From an uncultured Flavobacteriaceae bacterium (GTDB lineage: Bacteria > Bacteroidota > Bacteroidia > Flavobacteriales > Flavobacteriaceae): a stretch of DNA of 5,342 nucleotides. Location: contig CALJFV010000064.1 in NCBI GenBank assembly GCA_938074515.1, positions 1-5,342 on the forward strand, read 5' to 3'. A model generated the notes under the pieces. That model was given only the letters and a program-made list of their open reading frames with translations. It was not told the origin of the DNA and searched no databases. Below, one piece after another: positions 1-5,342 of this stretch. Within the stretch, counting starts at the first letter, position 1, and each line of letters opens with the position of its first letter. Position numbers and translations under genes: made by a program.

Positions 1-98
1 CAATCCAGGCCTATAAAATTTTAATTTTGAAATATCCCGAAAAAAGTAGTTTCTTTGCAGACCAAATTCAGGAATTAAAACGTTTGTTAAACGCATAG
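1..98 (+). CDS. C-terminal end of an upstream gene (partial), probably TPR-type protein
   Basis: An open frame enters from the left edge (codons begin at position 3) and stops at TAG 96-98, giving the last 31 residues. The tail contains ILKYPEKSSFFADQIQELK, an amphipathic helical stretch with the tyrosine-proline spacing common at the end of tetratricopeptide (TPR) helices. I recall a short TPR-like protein ending in a similar way directly before secG in Flavobacteriia, so this is probably that gene, but the identification rests on memory and a short tail. The stop lies only 2 bases before the secG start, so the two genes are very likely co-transcribed and perhaps translationally coupled. The start and the main body lie outside the window. 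Confidence 0.72.
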   Translation, partial: IQAYKILILKYPEKSSFFADQIQELKRLLNA

Positions 99-100
99 AT

Positions 101-436
101 ATGAGCACTTTTTCAATTTTTTTGATTTTGATCATCTTCATCGCTTTTTTGCTGGTCGTGGTCATCATGGTACAAAATCCAAAAGGAGGCGGACTCGCTT
201 CATCATTTGGTGGCGGCGGAACTCAGCAATTGGGTGGCGTCAAAAAAACAACAGACTTTTTGGATAAGAGTACTTGGACTTTATCGGCTATTTTGCTCGG
301 GCTCATTTTATTGTCTAACATGTCCCTTTTTGAAGGCACTACAAGTGGTGAATTCATGCAAGATGACATTGAAAGCGTGACCCTGCCAGAAACATCAGAT
401 TTACCGGCAGTTCAAGAATCGACGGACCAAGAGTAA
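101..436 (+). CDS. secG: SecG, preprotein translocase subunit
   Basis: SecG is the small accessory subunit of the SecYEG channel in the inner membrane, which assists SecA-driven export of unfolded proteins. The 111-residue product has the family's two-helix layout: a first hydrophobic segment at about residues 4-24, the conserved loop beginning VQNPKGGGLASSFGGGG (24-40) and continuing through GGVKKTTDFLDKSTW (45-59), then a second hydrophobic segment at about 60-77. An acidic, low-complexity tail (78-111) follows, longer than in the E. coli protein but normal in Bacteroidota. The ATG at 101 is chosen because the first helix begins at once after it and the previous gene ends at 98. No Shine-Dalgarno sequence precedes it. 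It looks like the last gene of its operon, since a strong terminator follows 22 bases after the stop. The assignment is secure. Confidence 0.96.
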   Translation: MSTFSIFLILIIFIAFLLVVVIMVQNPKGGGLASSFGGGGTQQLGGVKKTTDFLDKSTWTLSAILLGLILLSNMSLFEGTTSGEFMQDDIESVTLPETSDLPAVQESTDQE

Positions 437-458
437 TACAGCATTCCATCAACCTCAC

Positions 459-489
459 AAAACGGCCTCTTCGAGCGCCGTTTTTTTTT
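459..489 (+). terminator. Intrinsic (rho-independent) terminator after secG
   Basis: AAAACGGC (459-466) pairs perfectly with GCCGTTTT (477-484). Inside this, CTC (467-469) pairs with GAG (473-475) around a TTC loop, with C476 bulged. The stem runs straight into nine consecutive T (481-489). This is a textbook intrinsic terminator for the secG transcript. It separates the secG operon from the gene at 592, which therefore needs its own promoter in the next 100 bases. I could not find a convincing one there. Confidence 0.9.
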
Positions 490-591
490 GTGCCGATTTA
501 TAAATCGTCACTAGATTAATATCACAAAGCTGCGTGATTTGCGTTATTCTTGTAGTCACCGACGTTCAGTCGACTCTTAAAATGTATCCAT

Positions 592-1179
592 ATGAAACGC
601 GCAGCTTTTCTTTTTACAACGCTATTTTGTCTTCAAGTTTATGGCCAAAACATCAAGGCCTCAGCTTATGCACCAGGAACCTTAATCAGTTCGGCAGATA
701 CAAACCCGCAAGAACATCCTAATGAAGAAAACTCATTGAGCCTTCAGGTTAATGAAATCGGAGTTGCCTTCGGACAAGATTTTCCGAGCGGGGATTCTGC
801 AAATATGTACTTTGAGGGTCGCCTCGGATTGAGCCAAGGCAAAAATTTATGGGTTTTGGCTTATGGGCTAAGTAATCCATGGGATTTTAATATTGGCGGG
901 GCGTCTAATCAAGGAAATACGAGCATATTATCCGGGTCCTTTGGTCAAAAATTCAATCTTTTTGAAGAAATTCAGACACAAGCCTACTTGGGAATCAGTT
1001 ACTTGAACCAAAAAACAGAAAACGGTCACAATCAATTCTGGGGTTTTCCCTTGACCGTGATCATCGATAAACCCATTGTTCATTCCTTTTCTTTGGGCCT
1101 GATTGGGCAACTCCAGCCCACCACAAAAAAAGGCCGAGCCTTAATCGGACTAAAAATAAGTTACGACCCAATTCAATAA
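592..1179 (+). CDS. Exported protein of unknown function, probable small outer-membrane beta-barrel
   Basis: I do not recognise this 195-residue protein. It begins with a clear Sec signal peptide: MKR, a hydrophobic core to about residue 16, then VYGQN, with likely cleavage after Gly18 or Gln19. Residues 20-50 are polar and probably flexible. From about residue 50 to the end the chain shows repeated short stretches with alternating hydrophobic and polar residues, rich in Gly and aromatics and separated by polar turns (for example RLGLSQGKNLWVLAYGL, IQTQAYLGISYLNQ, SFSLGLIGQLQ, RALIGLKISYDP). That pattern suits a small outer-membrane beta-barrel, but the fold is my inference. No catalytic motif or lipobox is visible. 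ATG 592 is the first start after an in-frame TAG at 553-555. The gene stands between the secG terminator and two hairpins, so it may be transcribed alone. The next gene is also exported, but a joint role is speculative. Confidence 0.8.
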   Translation: MKRAAFLFTTLFCLQVYGQNIKASAYAPGTLISSADTNPQEHPNEENSLSLQVNEIGVAFGQDFPSGDSANMYFEGRLGLSQGKNLWVLAYGLSNPWDFNIGGASNQGNTSILSGSFGQKFNLFEEIQTQAYLGISYLNQKTENGHNQFWGFPLTVIIDKPIVHSFSLGLIGQLQPTTKKGRALIGLKISYDPIQ

Positions 1180-1191
1180 GGCCAAGACCAA

Positions 1192-1218
1192 ATTCCCTTA
1201 AAACTAAATAAGGGCAAT
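1192..1218. repeat. Imperfect hairpin after the 592-1179 gene
   Basis: ATTCCCTTA (1192-1200) pairs with TAAGGGCAAT (1209-1218), with C1215 bulged and an 8-base loop (AAACTAAA). It begins 13 bases after the stop at 1179. The position suits a transcription terminator, but no T-run follows, so it might instead be an RNA-stabilising 3' structure or a chance fold in AT-rich DNA. Its right arm includes the first copy of the 9-mer AAGGGCAAT. Confidence 0.4.
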
Positions 1219-1233
1219 ATCATTTAAACTCAA

Positions 1234-1275
1234 CTATATCTATTTGATGACCTCTGTGTCATCAAATAGATATGG
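1234..1275. repeat. Long perfect inverted repeat / hairpin upstream of the hydrolase gene
   Basis: ATATCTATTTGATGA (1236-1250) is exactly complementary to TCATCAAATAGATAT (1259-1273), with an 8-base loop CCTCTGTG. The stem extends as RNA by a G-U pair (1235/1274) and a C-G pair (1234/1275) to 17 bp. There is no T-run on either side in either direction, so it is not a normal intrinsic terminator. It lies 60 bases before the start of the large secreted protein and overlaps a possible promoter. That makes an operator or a leader-RNA structure plausible, though this is inference. The structure itself is plain in the sequence. Confidence 0.8.
1243..1274 (+). promoter_or_regulatory. Possible Bacteroidota-type promoter for the hydrolase gene
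   Basis: TTTG (1243-1246) and TAGATATG (1267-1274) lie 20 bases apart. The Bacteroidota housekeeping promoter is about TTTG near -33 and TAnnTTTG near -7 with a spacer of roughly 19-21, so only one base differs from the ideal. Transcription would begin near 1281, leaving a leader of about 55 bases. Both boxes sit inside the arms of the 1234-1275 inverted repeat, so the match is partly forced by the palindrome and must be read with care. Confidence 0.3.
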
Positions 1276-1334
1276 AAAGGGCAATTCACCTTAAAAAACT
1301 CCCCAGATGTATCAACTTAGAATATTAATTTTTC

Positions 1335-4300
1335 ATGAAAAAAGCACTCATTTATGCAAGCCTACTCCTCATCCCTAAACTGGGTTTAAGCCAAAACCCA
1401 TCCCCTGTCGATCTCGACGCCTTGTTGTCGCCAATACTCGGCTCAGATCCTCAAGAAATCATCCTTTATGACCGAGTTACCCCCCTGGCCAATCTCAGTC
1501 AGTTTAATGACAGTATTAATTGTGCACGACCGGCCTTATTTGAACAAGCACTCTCCGAGTTATACCGTGCTTCTGGGAATCAAGAATTTATCACAGTGCA
1601 GGACCTTCGCAGCCGAGCCATGCCTGATTCCATTATTCACAAAACTAAGATCGCCTTGATCCATCAAGAAATTAAGAATCTCAATATTGAAGATCAAAGA
1701 CATCCTGATGGCGCTTTTGTCATCAATGACACCGTGATCACACATCAAAATACACAGGCACCGGCCTTACGGTCTTTTGAACTGATTATGGCTTCGCCGT
1801 TAAAAAAAGTTATCGAAGGGCCCGAAGTTAGTTTTGTTTTTGACCAAGATCTACTTCTCGGTCAATTCGAAGCCGTTAAAGAAATTTGGAGTGATCTCGG
1901 AGTAAGCGAGATGAGAAAAATATGGGAAAATGGCCAATGGACCCAGTCAGAGCAGCAGGTAACCATAAATTCACCAGGAGCACATTTAATTAATTTCCTG
2001 GTGGAGTATCACGACGGTCGCGTGCGCAGCACTCAGGCACTAATTCATGTAAAACATGCGGCAACAAACCAAAGTTCTTTGATTGAAAATGGGCAAATTT
2101 TTGCGCAAATTCCCTGGCAGGGATTCAATGAAAGTTCGGCTTATTTGGGCAAATTAGATTACCGTATTTTCTACCGCACCAATAACGGCAATCAACAGGC
2201 ACGTCTACAAAAACCCATTGTAATTATTGATGGGTTTGACCCAGGGGATCGTCGTCAAATTCAAGACAGTGATCCACACCCATGGGCTACGGATGATGAG
2301 CACAGGTCTATTGAAGACATGATGAGCTTTATTAATAATCATGGAAGTGAGGTCGCTATAATCCCAATATTGCGTGATCTAGGCTATGATGTGGTCGTAG
2401 TGAATCACCCTACTCATTGGCATAATGGAATTCGAATAGATGGAGGCGCTGATTATATTGAACGTAATGCCTTAACCCATGTCCAACTTTACCAAAGACT
2501 CATCCAACAACTCAACCAAAACAACAGCAACGAATCGCTGGTTATCGTTGGGCCAAGCATGGGCGGGCAAATTTCTCGGTATGCTCTGGCCTATATGGAA
2601 AAACACAACATTGAGCACCGGACACGCTTATGGGTTAGTGTAGACAGCCCTCACCTCGGGGCAAATATCCCAATTGGTGTACAGAGTTTACTTCACCTGA
2701 TGTACAATATAACAGGCAGTGTTGCCGCCGGTGATTTTATTGAAGAACAGCTCAATTCAGCCGCTGCCAGACAACAACTCATCGAACAATACGCAAACAG
2801 CAACCATGAAGAGTTAGGGCAAATTTGGCTTGATGGACGCAGCATAGCACAAGGCTTTTCACAAAATAAAGGCCGACCTATTTTTGTGAATTACTACAAT
2901 AATCTATTTCAAAATGGGCTTCAAGGCAGTCATGGGTACCCTACCTTATCGCGCAATATCGCCTTGATCAACGGAAGTCTTTTAGGGAGAAGTTCATTTA
3001 TGAACCCCTTTGAGGCACTGAGTACCGAAACCTCGGGAACCTTAACCCAGGACAATTTTATTAACCCTGGAGGACAAAGTTTGAAAATTAAAGGAATGGC
3101 CAATGTGTTAGGCCAAATATTGGGCCTTGAAACTTATGGCATGCCGGTGCCTGGGCAGAGACACAAAATCGCTTATTTCAAATCGAAGTCTCTTTGGTGG
3201 AATTATTATAATCGTTATGTTACCAACAATAATTCCCGGGGACCAATGGACCGTGTTCCAGGCGGCTGGTTTCCAACCACTACCATTCTGGCTAAATCAA
3301 TTACGGAATCTACTCCGTGTGAATGGATTATTGGGCAAGTATGCATCAATGATTGGATAATTAATGCCATCGATCATGTAAATTCCTTCATTCCCTCCGT
3401 GAGCGCATTAGGCCTGATAAATCCAGACACTAATTGGACTGGGGCTTTATCAAAAAATTTAATTTGCGACGGATCCATTCCTTTTGACAGTTATTTTGGT
3501 CCGAAAGATAATGAACAGCACACTTCGTTTAACGAGAAGAGTGTCGCCTGGTTACTTGAAGAATTATCCGGTAATCCACAAAGGCCTAGTGTTTATCTGG
3601 ATATAGACGACCTAAGTGGACCCGATGCCCTGTGCTTATCAGGACCAAATACTTTTTCGTTTGATTCCTGTGTAGCTCCTGAGGTAATTGACTGGAATGT
3701 ATCAAACAATCTAAATATCGTACACACAGATCAGTACAGTATTACTGTTGAGGTCACAAGCAATATGACCCATGAAGGCTTTATCGAAGCAATTTTCAGT
3801 GATCAGACTGTAAGAAAACACTTTTGGATTGGCACACCCGGCCCTTCGCCTGTAATGGAAGGCCCCGAGATAGTGCGCACCGGGAGTACGGTGACCTATT
3901 CAGCTGATCAAGCCCCTGGGGCGACTCGTTATCAATGGTTCTTGCCTTATCCCTTTGATGTTCAGGCACCTTTTGACTACACCTCAACGAATTGGCAAGT
4001 TGCTCCAAATGCTGGACGTAATACACAGGTTTTCACTGGCTTTGGAGGCTATAATGGTCTTGTTCAAGTTATGGGCGTGAACGATTGTGGGGCTGGTGAT
4101 GCAACCATAAAATCTGTCACCCATGGAAATAATGGCTCAGGGCAACAACAGTCTCCTGTCTTTCCTTACCCAAATGCCTCTGATGACGCCTTCCACCTTG
4201 ACTTTAGTGGCTTGGGTGCAGGAAGCTACAACATCGATATTTTTGATGCTTTGGGCCAAAATGTTTATGCCGGTCAAAGCAGTAATGTCCAAAAGACCAT

Positions 4301-4394
4301 CAATACACTCGCTATGGAGGAGGGTACGTATTTTTTACATGTGTCTGATGGGGTACAACTATGGCAGTTCCAGCTAATTATTGATCACCAATGA
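1335..4394 (+). CDS. Large secreted alpha/beta-hydrolase-like protein with T9SS C-terminal sorting domain
   Basis: This 1019-residue product has a Sec signal peptide (MKK, hydrophobic core, cleavage near Ser19). Residues 20-160 are mixed and unassigned. Residues 161-240 (from GPEVSFVFDQD) look like an Ig/PKD-type beta domain. A lipase-like alpha/beta-hydrolase core spans about 290-745. It has strand KPIVIIDGFDPGD (294-305), DYIERNA (373-379), the nucleophile elbow GPSMGG with Ser408, VDSPHLGANIP (436-446), then CDGSIP with Asp712 and His729. Together these make a plausible Ser408-Asp712-His729 triad; the Asp and His are assigned by analogy with lipase-type GDGxVP motifs. Two more Ig/PKD-like domains follow (about 752-835 and 839-930). 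The tail (about 942-1019) starts PYPNAS and has DIFDALGQNVY and GTYFLHV, as in type A T9SS sorting domains, so the protein should be exported across the outer membrane. Esterase or lipase activity is likely; the substrate is unknown. ATG 1335 follows an in-frame TAA at 1326-1328. Confidence 0.88.
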   Translation: MKKALIYASLLLIPKLGLSQNPSPVDLDALLSPILGSDPQEIILYDRVTPLANLSQFNDSINCARPALFEQALSELYRASGNQEFITVQDLRSRAMPDSIIHKTKIALIHQEIKNLNIEDQRHPDGAFVINDTVITHQNTQAPALRSFELIMASPLKKVIEGPEVSFVFDQDLLLGQFEAVKEIWSDLGVSEMRKIWENGQWTQSEQQVTINSPGAHLINFLVEYHDGRVRSTQALIHVKHAATNQSSLIENGQIFAQIPWQGFNESSAYLGKLDYRIFYRTNNGNQQARLQKPIVIIDGFDPGDRRQIQDSDPHPWATDDEHRSIEDMMSFINNHGSEVAIIPILRDLGYDVVVVNHPTHWHNGIRIDGGADYIERNALTHVQLYQRLIQQLNQNNSNESLVIVGPSMGGQISRYALAYMEKHNIEHRTRLWVSVDSPHLGANIPIGVQSLLHLMYNITGSVAAGDFIEEQLNSAAARQQLIEQYANSNHEELGQIWLDGRSIAQGFSQNKGRPIFVNYYNNLFQNGLQGSHGYPTLSRNIALINGSLLGRSSFMNPFEALSTETSGTLTQDNFINPGGQSLKIKGMANVLGQILGLETYGMPVPGQRHKIAYFKSKSLWWNYYNRYVTNNNSRGPMDRVPGGWFPTTTILAKSITESTPCEWIIGQVCINDWIINAIDHVNSFIPSVSALGLINPDTNWTGALSKNLICDGSIPFDSYFGPKDNEQHTSFNEKSVAWLLEELSGNPQRPSVYLDIDDLSGPDALCLSGPNTFSFDSCVAPEVIDWNVSNNLNIVHTDQYSITVEVTSNMTHEGFIEAIFSDQTVRKHFWIGTPGPSPVMEGPEIVRTGSTVTYSADQAPGATRYQWFLPYPFDVQAPFDYTSTNWQVAPNAGRNTQVFTGFGGYNGLVQVMGVNDCGAGDATIKSVTHGNNGSGQQQSPVFPYPNASDDAFHLDFSGLGAGSYNIDIFDALGQNVYAGQSSNVQKTINTLAMEEGTYFLHVSDGVQLWQFQLIIDHQ

Positions 4395-4421
4395 CAGATT
4401 GCTCAAAAAATAATCGATAAA

Positions 4422-4434
4422 TGTCAATTTGACA
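4422..4434. repeat. Palindrome TGTCAA-T-TTGACA upstream of groES
   Basis: TGTCAA (4422-4427) and TTGACA (4429-4434) form a perfect inverted repeat around one central T. It lies about 90 bases before the groES start, and the half-site TGTCAA recurs at 4454-4459. Its size and symmetry suit a dimeric regulator's operator. TTGACA also resembles a -35 box, but no matching -10 element follows at 16-18 bases. The function is inferred. Confidence 0.45.
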
Positions 4435-4462
4435 CATTCTCCCCTTAGTAAGCTGTCAAAAA

Positions 4463-4472
4463 TGCCATGGCA
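4463..4472. repeat. Palindrome TGCCATGGCA upstream of groES
   Basis: This is a perfect 10-base palindrome 50 bases before the groES start, about 40 bp (roughly four helical turns) from the centre of the 4422-4434 palindrome. It could be a regulator site in the chaperonin promoter. A 10-base palindrome can also arise by chance, so the regulatory reading is weak. Confidence 0.3.
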
Positions 4473-4522
4473 CAGTTTATGTCTATAGTTAGGCACAAAA
4501 AAATTAATTAAATCATTTACAT

Positions 4523-4798
4523 ATGGCTTTAAAAATTCAACCACTTTCAGATCGCGTGGTAGTCGAGCCCCAGGCGGCAGAGACTAAAACAGCATCGGGA
4601 ATCTACATTCCAGATTCAGCTAAAGAAAAACCACAACAAGGAACTGTTGTTGCTGTAGGCAAAGGAAAGAAGGATCACGAAATGACCGTAGCCGTGGGCG
4701 ATACAGTTTTATATGGCAAATATGCAGGAAATGAATTAAAACTTGACGGTAAGGATTATCTCATCATGCGTGAAGATGATATTCTAGCCATTATTTAA
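4523..4798 (+). CDS. groES: GroES, co-chaperonin (Hsp10)
   Basis: GroES forms the heptameric lid that caps GroEL and closes the cytoplasmic folding chamber during the ATP cycle. The 91-residue product is of normal family length. It opens with the conserved [12 protein letters not shown] (5-16). The mobile loop (about 17-33) carries the hydrophobic tripeptide IYI (27-29) that contacts GroEL, and is followed by [10 protein letters not shown] (40-49), [12 protein letters not shown] and the C-terminal [14 protein letters not shown]. The ATG is fixed by the conserved N-terminus. The leader is A/T-rich with no Shine-Dalgarno sequence. groEL follows 18 bases after the stop, so the pair forms the usual groESL operon. 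No CIRCE element is seen upstream, so HrcA control of the Bacillus type is not indicated; two other palindromes are present instead. The assignment is secure. Confidence 0.98.
   Translation: MALKIQPLSDRVVVEPQAAETKTASGIYIPDSAKEKPQQGTVVAVGKGKKDHEMTVAVGDTVLYGKYAGNELKLDGKDYLIMREDDILAII

Positions 4799-5342
<544 letters not shown>

Larger units (their letters stand above)
1210..1285 (+). repeat. Two direct copies of AAGGGCAAT flanking the long hairpin
   Basis: AAGGGCAAT occurs at 1210-1218 and again at 1277-1285, 67 bases apart start to start. The second copy begins 1 base after the long hairpin at 1234-1275. An imperfect inverted version (ATTCCCTT, 1192-1199) lies just upstream. The repeats could be binding sites for a regulator. 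They could also be a duplicated target around an inserted palindrome, although 15 unrelated bases separate the left copy from the hairpin. Chance is not excluded for a 9-mer in this much AT-rich sequence. Confidence 0.4.

Noticed and set aside
495..506. 12-base palindrome GATTTATAAATC just after the secG terminator
   Set aside because: Fully A/T-rich apart from its ends and isolated; expected by chance in this base composition, with no link to a promoter.
545..552. TATTCTTG as a -7 promoter box for the gene at 592
   Set aside because: One mismatch from TAnnTTTG, but no TTTG or TTG lies at the right distance upstream, so I do not call it a promoter.
592..642. Lipoprotein signal at Cys13 of the exported protein
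   Set aside because: The residues before Cys13 (TLF) do not fit a lipobox, and the cysteine lies inside the hydrophobic core rather than at its end.
3796..4026. Antisense open frame inside the hydrolase gene
   Set aside because: It lies opposite a well-supported coding region, its translation has no recognisable domain or export signal, and no promoter is seen.
4468..4482. TGGCAC resembling the -24 box of a sigma-54 promoter upstream of groES
   Set aside because: The matching -12 element (TTGC) is missing; the sequence at that spacing reads ATGT.
4395..4522. CIRCE heat-shock operator (TTAGCACTC-N9-GAGTGCTAA)
   Set aside because: Looked for upstream of groES and not present, even as a degenerate half-site.

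Overview
The window looks like chromosomal DNA from a member of the Bacteroidota, most likely the Flavobacteriia or a near relative. The evidence is a Bacteroidota-type SecG with a long glycine-rich loop, a large exported protein with a type IX secretion (T9SS) C-terminal sorting domain, and translation starts with A/T-rich leaders and no Shine-Dalgarno sequence. I cannot name the genus from the sequence.

Layout, all genes on the + strand. Positions 1-98 hold the last 31 codons of an upstream gene, probably a TPR-type protein. secG follows after 2 bases (101-436) and is closed by a strong intrinsic terminator (459-489). A small exported, probably outer-membrane beta-barrel protein of unknown function lies at 592-1179. 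Then comes a 155-base gap with two hairpins and a repeated 9-mer, and a 1019-residue secreted alpha/beta-hydrolase-like protein with a T9SS tail (1335-4394). After a 128-base gap with two short palindromes come groES (4523-4798) and the first 175 codons of groEL (4817 to the window end).

How the parts relate: the ends of the window are housekeeping (protein export by SecYEG, folding by GroES-GroEL). The two middle genes look like accessory cell-envelope or secreted functions placed between secG and groESL, which as I recall sit close together in many Flavobacteriia. Both middle proteins start with Sec signal peptides. The large one should then cross the outer membrane by the T9SS and act at the cell surface or outside. 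Its hydrolase core carries a plausible Ser408-Asp712-His729 triad, but I cannot assign its substrate.

I see no mobile element, CRISPR array, tRNA or rRNA. No intergenic stretch exceeds 160 bases. The least explained DNA is the gap at 1180-1334, where a 17-bp hairpin covers a possible Bacteroidota-type promoter.
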